Part shown: in pieces, positions 9,212 through 17,843 of the stretch | Position numbering within the stretch: position 1 is the stretch's first letter | Layout: every line of letters begins with the position of its first letter | NCBI RefSeq assembly: GCF_030406405.1 | Contig: NZ_JAUEPL010000001.1 | Coordinates: forward strand, 124,001-188,000 | Reading direction: 5' to 3' | Length of the DNA stretch: 64,000 nt | Source: Streptomyces ficellus | Lineage (GTDB): Bacteria > Actinomycetota > Actinomycetes > Streptomycetales > Streptomycetaceae | The notes under the pieces: model-generated | Databases searched by the model: none | Told to the model about the DNA's origin: nothing | Seen by the model: only the letters and a program-made list of their open reading frames with translations | Translations under genes and position numbers: made by a program

Positions 9212-10203
9212 GCAAGCTCGAGCCCCGCGAGACGTCCCCCGACGACGCGCTCCCCACCGCCCCGCCGGCCGCGGCACCCGCCGAGGGCGCGGCCCGGGCG
9301 GTGGCCGCGGCGGCGGCGGCCGGGAGGCGGCCCGCTCCCGCGCGGCGGCGGGAGGCGCTGGTGGGGCTGGCGTTCGTGGCGCCGATGCTCGCCCTGTTCC
9401 TCGTCTTCCGCTTCGGCCCCACGCTCGGTGCCGCGTTCCTGTCGCTCACCGACTACCGGCTCAGCGGCGAGTGGGACTTCATCGGCGCCGCCAACTACAC
9501 CCGGCTGCTGAACGACGACCTGTTCTGGGAGAGCCTCGGCGTCACCGCCGTCTACACCGCGCTGTACGTCCCCATGACGGTGCTGCTCGCGCTCGGCACC
9601 GCCGCCTTGCTGTACCGCACGCTCTGGCTGCGCGGCTTCTTCCGGGGCCTGTTCTTCCTGCCGTACGTCACCAGCATCGTCCTCGCCGCGGTCATCTGGA
9701 AGTGGATCTACGAGGTGGAGGACGGACTGCTGAACTCCACCCTCGGCGCCCTCGGCCTCGGAGAGATCGACTTCCTCGGCAACGAGTCCCTCGTCCTGCC
9801 GTCCATCGCCGCCGCCTCGGCCTGGAAGGGCTTCGGCTACTCCATGCTGATCCTCCTCGCCGGGCTCCAGTCCATCCCCCGGGAGGTCACCGAGGCCGCC
9901 ACCATCGACGGCGCGAGCGCCTGGCAGCGCTTCCGCTGGGTGACCCTGCCCCTCCTGCGCCCGGTGCTCTTCTTCGTCCTGGTCATCGAGGCGATCCAGG
10001 CCTTCCAGGTCTTCGACGCCATGTACGTGATGACCGCCGGCGGGCCGGTCAGGGCCAGCTACTCCCTCGTGTACTTCCTCTACGACTCCGGCTTCAAGTT
10101 CTTCGACTTCGGCTACGCCAGCGCGGTGGGCCTGGTCCTCTTCCTCGTCGTGCTCGTCTTCTCGCTCATCCAGCGCCGGCTCATCGGAAGGGAGGAGGAC
10201 TGA
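9208..10203 (+). CDS. ABC transporter permease (MalF-like, CUT1)
   Basis: 331 residues. A 45-residue Ala/Pro-rich cytoplasmic N-terminus precedes about six transmembrane helices, starting at VGLAFVAPMLALFLVFRFGP. The EAA loop that contacts the ATPase is visible as REVTEAATIDGASAWQRFRWVTLP. The start is an unusual TTG that overlaps the stop of the binding protein (TTGA), implying tight translational coupling. No ATP-binding subunit is encoded in the locus; in Streptomyces such importers commonly share the multitask ATPase MsiK, which is presumably the case here. Confidence 0.92.
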   Translation: MSKLEPRETSPDDALPTAPPAAAPAEGAARAVAAAAAAGRRPAPARRREALVGLAFVAPMLALFLVFRFGPTLGAAFLSLTDYRLSGEWDFIGAANYTRLLNDDLFWESLGVTAVYTALYVPMTVLLALGTAALLYRTLWLRGFFRGLFFLPYVTSIVLAAVIWKWIYEVEDGLLNSTLGALGLGEIDFLGNESLVLPSIAAASAWKGFGYSMLILLAGLQSIPREVTEAATIDGASAWQRFRWVTLPLLRPVLFFVLVIEAIQAFQVFDAMYVMTAGGPVRASYSLVYFLYDSGFKFFDFGYASAVGLVLFLVVLVFSLIQRRLIGREED

Positions 10204-11006
10204 TGGCGCGGCTGAGGCTGGGGGTCCTGCTGGGCCTGGTCGCGTTCGTGACCGTCACGCCCTTCGTCATCATGGTGCTGGTGGCCTTCGCGCCGCCCGG
10301 CGGCAAGACGCTGCCGGGCGCCCTCGACCTGACCCGGGCCACCTGGCGGAACTTCTCCGACGTCCTCCAGAGCGCCGACATCACGCGCTGGGCGATGAAC
10401 TCCCTGATCTACTCGCTGGTGTCGGTGCTGCTCATCCTGCTGTTCGCGTCGATGGCCGGGTACGCGTTCGCCAAGAAGCGGTTCCCGGGCCGCGAGGTGC
10501 TGTTCTGGTCATTCCTGGCGACGCTGATGGTGCCGTTCCAGGCCACGCTCATCCCGTACTACATCCTCGTCTCGGAACTGGGCGGCGTGGACACGTACTG
10601 GGGCCTGATCGTGCCGACCCTCGCCAATTCCCAGGCCGTCTTCCTGATGCGGCAGTTCATCGTGCAGCTGCCCGACGAGCTGTTCGAGGCGGCGAAGATC
10701 GACGGTGCGTCGGAGTGGCGGGTGTTCACCACGATCGTGCTCCCCCTGATCCGGCCGGTCCTCGCCACGCTCGGCGTGTTCGTCTTCCTGTGGCACTGGA
10801 ACGACTTCCTGTGGCCCCTGGTCATCGGCCAGTCGGAGGGCATGCGCACGCTCACCGTGGGGCTCGCCACGCTGGAGGGCGAGAACGTGACCATCAACCA
10901 GATCATGGCCGGAGCCACCATCACCGTCGTCCCCTGCCTGCTCGTCTTCGGGCTGCTGCAGCGGTACCTGACCGATTCCATCGCCACCAGCGGCCTGAAG
11001 TCATGA
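10203..11006 (+). CDS. ABC transporter permease (MalG-like, CUT1)
   Basis: 267 residues, second membrane subunit of the importer. Transmembrane helices are evident from residue 6 (LGVLLGLVAFVTVTPFVIMVLV) to the C-terminus. The conserved EAA loop is ELFEAAKIDGASEWRVFTTIVLP, and the protein ends in the usual LTDSIATSGLKS-type tail. The ATG overlaps the upstream permease stop by one base (TGATG) and its own stop overlaps the next gene (ATGA). Confidence 0.93.
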   Translation: MARLRLGVLLGLVAFVTVTPFVIMVLVAFAPPGGKTLPGALDLTRATWRNFSDVLQSADITRWAMNSLIYSLVSVLLILLFASMAGYAFAKKRFPGREVLFWSFLATLMVPFQATLIPYYILVSELGGVDTYWGLIVPTLANSQAVFLMRQFIVQLPDELFEAAKIDGASEWRVFTTIVLPLIRPVLATLGVFVFLWHWNDFLWPLVIGQSEGMRTLTVGLATLEGENVTINQIMAGATITVVPCLLVFGLLQRYLTDSIATSGLKS

Positions 11007-11710
11007 CCGTGGTCGTCGACGTGAACCGGATGCTCGGCCCCCTCCCCCACGACGACGTCCCCAGCCGGGACGAGACGGGGCTGCTCGCGGAGCTGGAGCG
11101 GCTGCGGATCGACACGGCGTGCGTCAGCCACGCGTACGCCGTCCACGGCGACCCGCGCGACGGGAACGGACAGCTCGGGCTGATCGGCGACCGGCGGCTG
11201 CTCCCCGTACCCGTCCTCGTGCCCGGCCCCCTCGGCACCGGCCGGTGGACGGGCGGCGCCCCGCTGGCGCGCCTGTGCCCCCGGCTCCACGGCTGGTCCC
11301 CCACCGGCCCGCACGCCCGGGGACTGCTCGCCGAGCTGGCCGCGAGCGGCACCACCGTGCTGCTCGCCCGCGACGAGGTGACGGCGGCCGAGGTGCGTGT
11401 GCTGGCCGCCGCCGCGCCGGCGCCGCGCATCGTCCTGACCGGCACCGGCTACCGCGCGCTGCGCGAACTGGCCGAGCTGCTGGAGACCCACCCTTCCCTG
11501 TACGTCGACACCTCCACCCTCTGCGGCCACCGCCAGGTGGAGTGGCTCGCCGAGCGGTACGGCGCCCACCGCGTGCTGTTCGGGACGGGCGCCCCCGTCA
11601 CGGACGACGCCGGCCCGCGTCACCTGCTGGACACCCTCGACCTGCCCGGCGCCGACGTGGCGCTCATCGCCGGCGGCAACGCGCTGCGGCTGCTGGGCGG
11701 TGAGCCATGA
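11003..11710 (+). CDS. Amidohydrolase-superfamily protein with degenerate metal site (set A)
   Basis: 235 residues of the short TIM-barrel amidohydrolase family (COG2159-like) that have lost the metal ligands. Where the canonical neighbour has DAHGH, this protein has DVNRM (residues 6-10). The C-terminal GSDA/GTDA aspartate is replaced by glycine (FGTGAP, Gly196). The overall strand order and the late YGAHRVLFGTG motif are still recognisable. ATGA overlaps on both sides place it between the permease and the canonical amidohydrolase at 11707. The consistent loss suggests a non-catalytic partner subunit or a new activity; this is inference. Its closest structural counterpart in the window is the gene at 18602-19360. 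Confidence 0.78.
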   Translation: MTVVVDVNRMLGPLPHDDVPSRDETGLLAELERLRIDTACVSHAYAVHGDPRDGNGQLGLIGDRRLLPVPVLVPGPLGTGRWTGGAPLARLCPRLHGWSPTGPHARGLLAELAASGTTVLLARDEVTAAEVRVLAAAAPAPRIVLTGTGYRALRELAELLETHPSLYVDTSTLCGHRQVEWLAERYGAHRVLFGTGAPVTDDAGPRHLLDTLDLPGADVALIAGGNALRLLGGEP

Positions 11711-12471
11711 GCCGCGCCATGGACGTCATCGACGCGCACGGGCACATCGGCCGGTGGTCCGCGTTCGCCATCACGGACGGCTCGGCGGAGAGCCTGGTCG
11801 CGATGATGGACCGGTGCGGGGTCGCCACCGCGTGCGTGTCGCACCTGCTGGCGGTCGGGCCCGACGCGCGCGCCGGCAACGCCCTGCTCCTCCAGGCCCT
11901 CCAGGCCCACCCCGGCCGGCTGCTCGGCTACGCCGTGTACCAGCCGCACGACCCGCAAGGCCCCGAACGGCTGCGGGACCTGCTGGACGCGCCCGGCGTC
12001 ATCGGCGTCAAGCTCCACCCCGAGGTGCACGAGACGGCGCTCGACGACCGCGCGTACACGCCCGCGTTCGAGGCGGCCGCCGAGCGGCGGCGGATCGTCC
12101 TGGCACACAGCCAGCACGGCAGCCCCTGGTCCGACGCCCGGCACTTCGCGACCGTCTCGCCCCGCCACCCCGGCGTACCTCTGCTCATGGGCCACGCGGG
12201 GCTGTTCCCCCAGGGGTTCCGCCCGGCCGTGGAGGCGGCGGAACGCTGCCCCGACCTCATCCTGGAGACCTGCGGCTCGCGTATGACGGCACGTCACCTG
12301 GTGCGGATGGTCGCCGAGGCCGGAGCGGACCGGGTCGCGTTCGGCTCGGACGCCGTCTTCCTGGACCTGCGGACCGGGCTCGGCCGGGTGCTGCTCGCCG
12401 GCCTTCCGGAGCCGGACCGGGAGCAGGTGCTGCACGGCACCATGGACCGGCTGCTGAAGGGCATCGTGTGA
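11707..12471 (+). CDS. Metal-dependent amidohydrolase, canonical (set A)
   Basis: 254 residues of the amidohydrolase superfamily with a complete metal site: D9-A-H11-G-H13, lysine in GVKLHP (102), His134, His163 in MGHAG and Asp215 in FGSDA. Family members hydrolyse lactones or amides or decarboxylate ring acids, so a lactonase or ring-opening step is plausible. It overlaps the degenerate paralogue upstream (ATGA) and abuts the DegT-like gene downstream. Its nearest relative in the window is the gene at 17844-18602. No signal peptide, so cytoplasmic. Confidence 0.86.
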   Translation: MSRAMDVIDAHGHIGRWSAFAITDGSAESLVAMMDRCGVATACVSHLLAVGPDARAGNALLLQALQAHPGRLLGYAVYQPHDPQGPERLRDLLDAPGVIGVKLHPEVHETALDDRAYTPAFEAAAERRRIVLAHSQHGSPWSDARHFATVSPRHPGVPLLMGHAGLFPQGFRPAVEAAERCPDLILETCGSRMTARHLVRMVAEAGADRVAFGSDAVFLDLRTGLGRVLLAGLPEPDREQVLHGTMDRLLKGIV

Positions 12472-13595
12472 ACCGGCCGCCGCGGTGGCCCGCGTGGCCG
12501 CCACCCCCGACCGACGAGCAGCGCCGCGCCCTGCTGGCGGTCCTGGACAGCGGGCGGTGGGGCGCCACCAGCGGCACGGCGACGGAGGAGTTCGCGGCGG
12601 CGTTCGCGCGGCGCACCGGGGCCGCCCACGGGGTGTGCACCGCGAACGGCACCGTCGCGCTGTTCCTGGCGCTTCGCGCCCTGGGCGTCGGCCCCGGCGA
12701 CGAGGTGATCGTGCCCGCGTACACCTTCGTGGCGAGCGCCACGGCCGTGGTGCTGGCCGGGGCGGTGCCGGTCGCCGCCGACGTCACCGAGGACACGCTG
12801 CACCTGGACCCGGCGGCCGTGCGCCCGCTCGTCGGTCCGCGTACGAAGGCCGTCATGGCGGTGCATCTGGCCGGGGCGCCCGCGGACGTGGAGGCGCTGC
12901 GCGGTGCGGGGCTCCCCGTGGTGGAGGACGCGGCGCAGGCGCACGGCGCCGCGCGGCACGGCCGCCCGGCGGGGTCGCTGGGGGACGTGGCCTGCTTCAG
13001 CTTCCAGTCGAGCAAGGCGATGACGGCCGGGGAGGGCGGCATCGTCGTCATGGGCGATCATGCCCTGTACGAGCGCGTGTGGTCCCTGCACAACGTCGGG
13101 CGCCGCCCCGGCGGAGGCTGGTACGACCATCCGGAGCTGGGCTGGAACCTGCGGATGACCGAATTCCAGGCGGCGCTGCTGCGCCCTCAGCTCGCGCTGC
13201 TGGACGGCTGGATCGACCGCCGTGCCCGCGCTGCCGCCGCGCTCGCCGAGGCCCTCGGCGCCGTGCCGGGCCTGGACCTCCTCCCCGCACCGTCCGGCAC
13301 GACCCGGCACACCTGGCACCTGGCGATGCTGCGGTACGACTCCGGGGCCTTCGGCGGCCGCCCCGTGTCGGCGTTCCTGGCCGCGATGGCCGCCGAAGGC
13401 GTGCCGCTGGACGCCGGTTACCGCTCGCTGAGCCAGCTGCCGTACGTGCGGGCCCCCGTGCCGTGTCCGGTGGCGCAAGCGGCGCGGGAGAGCGTGGTGT
13501 GGGTGCGGCAGCCGCTGCTGATGGCCGGCGAGGCCGCCATGGCGTACATCGGCCGTGCCGCGCTCGCCGTGCGACGGGCGGTCACGCCGAGGTGA
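12468..13595 (+). CDS. DegT/DnrJ/EryC1/StrS-family PLP enzyme (set A)
   Basis: 375 residues of the sugar-aminotransferase fold-type I PLP family. The Schiff-base lysine is K183 in FSFQSSKAMTAGEGG. The ring-nitrogen aspartate is D154 in VVEDAAQAHGA, and GTVALFLALRALGVGPGDEV is the usual cofactor-phosphate region. Enzymes of this family transaminate keto-sugars or keto-cyclitols; in a catabolic setting the reverse direction (deamination of an aminosugar or aminocyclitol) is equally possible. The GTG start at 12468 overlaps the previous stop by 4 nt. Its 3' end overlaps the convergent oxidoreductase gene by 14 bp. No glycosyltransferase or nucleotide-sugar gene is nearby, which argues against antibiotic sugar biosynthesis. 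Confidence 0.9.
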   Translation: MNRPPRWPAWPPPPTDEQRRALLAVLDSGRWGATSGTATEEFAAAFARRTGAAHGVCTANGTVALFLALRALGVGPGDEVIVPAYTFVASATAVVLAGAVPVAADVTEDTLHLDPAAVRPLVGPRTKAVMAVHLAGAPADVEALRGAGLPVVEDAAQAHGAARHGRPAGSLGDVACFSFQSSKAMTAGEGGIVVMGDHALYERVWSLHNVGRRPGGGWYDHPELGWNLRMTEFQAALLRPQLALLDGWIDRRARAAAALAEALGAVPGLDLLPAPSGTTRHTWHLAMLRYDSGAFGGRPVSAFLAAMAAEGVPLDAGYRSLSQLPYVRAPVPCPVAQAARESVVWVRQPLLMAGEAAMAYIGRAALAVRRAVTPR

Positions 13596-14553
13596 GCGCG
13601 CCGAACGTCTCGATCGCGCGCAGGGCGTCCGCCTGCGGCATGCCGGGCGGCTGGACGCGCAGGATCAGCCCGTCGGCGCCCATCTGCGCGTACCGGCCGA
13701 TCCTCTCCGCGCACTCGGCGGTGGAGCCGATGACGGACCGGGCGGCGATGGCGTCCCACGGCTGGGCGTAGCGGGCGGCGTCGGCGGAGGTGCGCTTCCA
13801 GTCGCCGTACGCGTCGTACAGCTCCCGCAGCGGGCCCTCCAGGGCGGTGCGGGCCTCGGCGGTGGTGGGCGCGGCGTACCCCTCGCGGCAGATGATGACC
13901 TCGGCGCCGAGCGAGCGCGGGCCGCGCGGGAAGGACCGGTAGAGGGCGATCTTCTCGGGGAGTTCCTCGTCGGTCTCGTTGAAGGACGTCGTCCAGCCGT
14001 CGCACGCCCAGGCGGTCCGCTCCAGGGCGGCGGCGACGCGGCCGCCGTTCCAGATGCGGGGGCGGGGCCTTTGGACCGGCCGGGGCGAGAGGAAGGCGTC
14101 CTCGACCCGGTGCCGGCGGCCTTCGTGGGTGACCTCGTCCTCGGTCCACAGCCGGGTGACCAGCTCCAGGCACTCCTCGAACCGCGATACGCGCTCCTGG
14201 GGCCGGACGCCGTACAGCGCGAACTCCTCGGGGCGGTAGCCGAGGACGAAACCCGCGGTGAGGCGGCCGCCTGACAGGACGTCGATGTGGGCGAGGGTCT
14301 CGGCGAGCCACACCGGGTGGTGCACGGGGGCGATCAGCCCGGCGGTCGCCAGGCCGATCCGGTCGGTGTGCGCGGCCAGGTACGCCAGGGAGGTGATGGC
14401 CTCGTGGTAGCCGGGCCGGTGCAGGTGCCGTTCGCCCAGGACGGCCCAGGAGAAGCCGGCCTGTTCGGCGAGGCGGACCTGCTCGACGGCGTCGGCGAGG
14501 CGGGGCCGGTCGGCCTTGTCCGCGTAGAGGTTGACATACAGGCCGAGTCGCAT
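13582..14553 (-). CDS. LLM-class flavin-dependent oxidoreductase
   Basis: 323 residues of the bacterial luciferase-like monooxygenase family. The N-terminal strand is MRLGLYVNLYADKADRPRL. It has the AEQAGFSWAVLGERHLH region, AHIDVLSGGRLTAGFVLGYRPEEF (flavin/F420 phosphate region) and the C-terminal IGSTAECAERIGRYAQMGADGLIL motif. Whether FMN or F420 is used cannot be told. ATG at 14553 is preferred over an upstream in-frame start because similarity begins there. It is divergent from the lyase gene at 14674, sharing the palindrome at 14611, and converges on the set A PLP enzyme. A redox step on the imported compound is the likely role. Confidence 0.88.
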   Translation of the reverse strand: MRLGLYVNLYADKADRPRLADAVEQVRLAEQAGFSWAVLGERHLHRPGYHEAITSLAYLAAHTDRIGLATAGLIAPVHHPVWLAETLAHIDVLSGGRLTAGFVLGYRPEEFALYGVRPQERVSRFEECLELVTRLWTEDEVTHEGRRHRVEDAFLSPRPVQRPRPRIWNGGRVAAALERTAWACDGWTTSFNETDEELPEKIALYRSFPRGPRSLGAEVIICREGYAAPTTAEARTALEGPLRELYDAYGDWKRTSADAARYAQPWDAIAARSVIGSTAECAERIGRYAQMGADGLILRVQPPGMPQADALRAIETFGALTSA

Positions 14554-14610
14554 GGGAGCGCTGTCCCTTCCCTTACCGGCTTGCCTCACGGGCTTCCTTC
14601 ACGGGCTTCC

Positions 14611-14630
14611 TTTACGGTCCGGACCGTAAA
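14611..14630. promoter_or_regulatory. Perfect 20-bp palindromic operator (site 2)
   Basis: TTTACGGTCCGGACCGTAAA is a perfect palindrome in the 120-bp divergent gap between the oxidoreductase (start 14553) and the lyase (start 14674). Its core matches sites 1, 3 and 4. A 13-bp unit, CACGGGCTTCCTT, is tandemly duplicated directly beside it (14587-14612). Confidence 0.82.
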
Positions 14631-14673
14631 GGCTAGCGTGTCGGCGACGACCGCGACAGACGGGAGCGTACCC

Positions 14674-15705
14674 ATGTCGGCTGCTGAGGACCTGGTACGG
14701 CGGTTGCGCGGCACCGTCCTGCCGGCGGTCGCAACCCCGATGGACGCGGCGGGGGTTGTGGACTTCGGGGCCCTGCGCGGCTATGCGGAACGGATCGCCG
14801 GGGAGCCGATCGGCGGGGTGGCGGTGTGGGCCCATACGGGGCGCGGGCTGTATCTGTCGGAGGACGACCGGCGGCGGGTCCTCGCGGTGTGGCGGGAGGC
14901 CGTCGGGGGGCCGGTGGTGGCGGGGGTGGGGGTGCCGCGTGCGGCCGGGGCGGTGAACCTGGGCGAGGCGGTGGACGCGACGGTGGGGATGGCGGTGCGG
15001 GCGGCTGAGGGTGGCGCGGACGCGGTGATGGTCTACCCGCTGGCGCAGTTGGACGGGGACGATGACGCGGCGGTGGAGTTGCACGAGCGGGTGGCCGCGG
15101 CGAGCGGTCTGCCGGTGGTCGGGTTCTTCCTGCACGGGGAGGCGGGGGGCTATCCGTATCCGCCGTGGCTGGTGAGCCGGCTGCTGGCGCTGCCGGTGGC
15201 CGTGGGCATCAAACTGGCCACCCTGGACCGGGCGATGGACTGCCAGGACGCCATCCGGGCGGCGCGGAGCAGCGGCCGTCTGGTCATCACCGGCGAGGAC
15301 AGGATGTTCGGGCCGTCGCTGATGTGGGGCGCGGATTCGGCGCTGGTGGGTATCGCGGCGGCCCAGGTGCCCTTGACGGTGGCCGTCCTGGAGGCGTGGC
15401 GGGCGGGAGATCACGGGCGGTTCGTGCGCGCGTCGGCGCGCCTGGACCGGTTCGCGGAGGCGACGTTCCTCGCGCCCATCGAGGGCTATGTGCAGCGGAT
15501 GCTGTGGGCCGCGGTGTGGGAGGGGCTCATTCCGGAGGAGGCCGCGCACGATCCGTACGGGCCGGGGCTGCCGGCGGTGGAGCGGCGGACCGTCGTCGAC
15601 TGCCTGGAGTCGCTGGCCAAAGAGGCCCAAGAGGCCGAAGAGGCCAACGACACCGAGGACTCCGAGGAGGCCGGGACGGAGGACGACGGGCCCGCACGCT
15701 CCTGA
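14674..15705 (+). CDS. Dihydrodipicolinate synthase/N-acetylneuraminate lyase-family protein
   Basis: 343 residues of the DHDPS/NAL class I aldolase fold. The barrel starts GTVLPAVATPMDAAGVVDF. The Schiff-base lysine is K180 in VAVGIKLATLD, and the end-of-barrel GEDRMFGPSLMWGADSALVG follows. The usual YNxP tyrosine motif of DHDPS is not present (GFFLHGEAGGYPYPP instead), so lysine biosynthesis is unlikely; a pyruvate-type or keto-acid lyase or a dehydratase of sugar acids is more probable. The last 30 residues are a strongly acidic tail (EEANDTEDSEEAGTEDD) absent from typical members. Its stop is only 7 bp from the convergent beta-propeller stop. Confidence 0.85.
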   Translation: MSAAEDLVRRLRGTVLPAVATPMDAAGVVDFGALRGYAERIAGEPIGGVAVWAHTGRGLYLSEDDRRRVLAVWREAVGGPVVAGVGVPRAAGAVNLGEAVDATVGMAVRAAEGGADAVMVYPLAQLDGDDDAAVELHERVAAASGLPVVGFFLHGEAGGYPYPPWLVSRLLALPVAVGIKLATLDRAMDCQDAIRAARSSGRLVITGEDRMFGPSLMWGADSALVGIAAAQVPLTVAVLEAWRAGDHGRFVRASARLDRFAEATFLAPIEGYVQRMLWAAVWEGLIPEEAAHDPYGPGLPAVERRTVVDCLESLAKEAQEAEEANDTEDSEEAGTEDDGPARS

Positions 15706-15712
15706 CGCCAGG

Positions 15713-17809
15713 TCAGTTGGCCAGCAAGCCCTTCAGGACGGCCTCGTACTGCGCGGTGATCTCCGCGGGCAACCCGGACGGGCACAGCGGGTCGAGCCGC
15801 AGCCGGGCCAGGTCACGCGTGGCCACGCCCCACGCGTGCCAGGTGGCCCGCTCCCAGGCCAGTTGCGGCGGGTTGTACCAGCCGTCGCCCAGGCCGCCGA
15901 GTACGAGCTGGGCGTCGTCGCTCCCCGGTCCGAGCCGGTAGACCGAGCCGCCGAACACCGAGGCGTACACCTGCCCGAAGTGGACGCTGATCTCGCCGTA
16001 GCTGGGGAGCTTGCCGGTCTTGATGACCGTCCTGCTCTCCAGGTCCATGGCGAACCAGGTGCCCGAGCGGCGCTTGTAGAGGCCGTACAGGATGCCGTCG
16101 TGCACCTCGATGTGCTGGATGCTGGCGTGGCCCTCGATGGGGGTCGCCTCCCACAGCACCGTACGGCGCCGCAGGTCGAAGGCGACGACGGTGGCGTGCG
16201 GCCGGGCGGGGGTCACGCTGCCGCCGCCCCAGGTGTCCCCGGCGAGGTAGGCGGTGCGGTGGCCGACCCGGTCGTCGAGCGCCACGGACATCACGCTCTG
16301 GTCGGTGATGACGTCCTTGTGGACGGTGAGCCGTCCACGGGAGCGCTCCACCAGGGTGAGGGCGCCCTTGAGGCCGCCGGCCGGCGGCGCGCTGGCCACC
16401 AGCAGCAGATCCTGTTCGGGTACGTACGCCATGTCGGTGGGGCGTTGCTGGTCGTTGTCGATGAAGCCCATCGAGCGGATCTTGCCGCGGCGGGGGTCGA
16501 TCTCCAGGAACTCGGTGCTGGGGTACATCGCCGCGTACACCCGGCCGCCGACCACCCGGAGCTGCTTGGGCTCGCCGGGGATCCTGATGCGCTTGGACGT
16601 GCCGTGCGAAGGCCGGTGGGTCGTCAGCGAGTAGTGCCCGCCGACGTGGACGGTGCCGCCCGCCTGGTACGCGATGGACTGGACCGGGTCGGGTCCGGAC
16701 AGGCCGATGTCGATGAGCTCCACGATCTCGGACTTCTTGGTGGGCAGGTCGAGCCACCACAGCCGGCCGCTGCCGACTGCGCCGAGCATGGTGTTCTTGC
16801 CGAGCGGGATGAGGGCGCGGTGTTCGTCGCCGGTGGCGGGTGCGGCGACCGCGACGAGCCGGTCGCCCTCGCGCCGGTAGACGGTGCCGGTGGGCCGGCC
16901 GACGCAGTAGAGGGCGCCATCGGGCATCACCGTGATGGCGTCGGCGATGCGTTCCGCGGCGGGGATCATGATCGCGCGGGCGTCGCTGCCGTCGGGGGCC
17001 AGGTCGACGATGGTCCTGCCGAGGGAGCCGAGTACCCGGCCGCCGTGCGCGAGGAGGGCGGCCGCGCCGCCGTACGGGGTGGGGGTGATGTTGCGCTTGG
17101 CTCCGGTGGCGCGGTCGTACGCGATGACGTAGCCGCGCGGGAGGGTGCCGGCGTAGACGTAGCGGTCGTCGGCGGCGATGGCGCGGACGTACTGCTCGCC
17201 GGCCATGGCGGCGCCGAGGTTGCGCAACGTGCCGGTCTGGGGCTTGTACTCCCAGACCTCGCCGCGCGGGTGGGTGCCCGCGTACACGGTTCCGTCGGGG
17301 GCGGTGGCGAGGCACCAGACGAAGCCGCCGGCCGGGCCGATGGTGCCGATGCGGGTGACGGTGCCGGTGGCGGGGTCGATGCGGTGGATGTCGGGGAAGG
17401 GGTAGGACCCGATGTAGACGTGGCCGCCGGAGACGGTCGCCGCCCAGCCGCCGTCGCCGCGGGTGAGCCGGAAGGATCTGGTGAGCTTTCTGGTCGTCAG
17501 GTCGATCTCGCCGACGCGGGTGGGGTTCTGGCCGCGGGCGACCACATAGGCGTGGTTGCCCAGCACGGTCGTACCGACGATCGCCGCGGTCAGGGACGCG
17601 ACGCCGTACGTGGAGACCGGCTCACCGGAGCAGCGGTGCCCGGCCTCCACCGTGCCGGTGGCCTCGGCGGTGCCGGTGGTGTCCACCGCTCCTGTCGCTC
17701 GCGCCGTGCCTGCTGCGGCGGCGTTCGCCGCGCTCGGGCTGATGGTCTGTCCCGCCACCGCCGCCAGGGTGAATCCGGCTCCGGCGTTGAGCAGTCGCCT
17801 GCGTTCCAT
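15713..17809 (-). CDS. Exported beta-propeller protein (PQQ/SMP-30-like repeats)
   Basis: 698 residues. The N-terminus (MERRRLLNAGAGFTLAAVAG) has a twin-arginine-like RRRLL followed by a hydrophobic stretch and an Ala-rich cleavage region, so export, possibly by Tat, is likely. The rest is beta-propeller repeats of the type GGHVYIGSYPFPDIHRIDP, DGTVYAGTHPRGEVWEYKP and GRVYAAMYPSTEFLEIDP. No catalytic signature is recognised. It is the last gene of the four-gene minus-strand operon (20481 to 15713), 34 nt behind the canonical amidohydrolase. A role as extracellular lyase, lactonase or sensor for the imported compound is inference only. Confidence 0.78.
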   Translation of the reverse strand: MERRRLLNAGAGFTLAAVAGQTISPSAANAAAAGTARATGAVDTTGTAEATGTVEAGHRCSGEPVSTYGVASLTAAIVGTTVLGNHAYVVARGQNPTRVGEIDLTTRKLTRSFRLTRGDGGWAATVSGGHVYIGSYPFPDIHRIDPATGTVTRIGTIGPAGGFVWCLATAPDGTVYAGTHPRGEVWEYKPQTGTLRNLGAAMAGEQYVRAIAADDRYVYAGTLPRGYVIAYDRATGAKRNITPTPYGGAAALLAHGGRVLGSLGRTIVDLAPDGSDARAIMIPAAERIADAITVMPDGALYCVGRPTGTVYRREGDRLVAVAAPATGDEHRALIPLGKNTMLGAVGSGRLWWLDLPTKKSEIVELIDIGLSGPDPVQSIAYQAGGTVHVGGHYSLTTHRPSHGTSKRIRIPGEPKQLRVVGGRVYAAMYPSTEFLEIDPRRGKIRSMGFIDNDQQRPTDMAYVPEQDLLLVASAPPAGGLKGALTLVERSRGRLTVHKDVITDQSVMSVALDDRVGHRTAYLAGDTWGGGSVTPARPHATVVAFDLRRRTVLWEATPIEGHASIQHIEVHDGILYGLYKRRSGTWFAMDLESRTVIKTGKLPSYGEISVHFGQVYASVFGGSVYRLGPGSDDAQLVLGGLGDGWYNPPQLAWERATWHAWGVATRDLARLRLDPLCPSGLPAEITAQYEAVLKGLLAN

Positions 17810-17843
17810 ACGTCCCTCTCCTGTTCTGGAGGTTCGGATCGCT

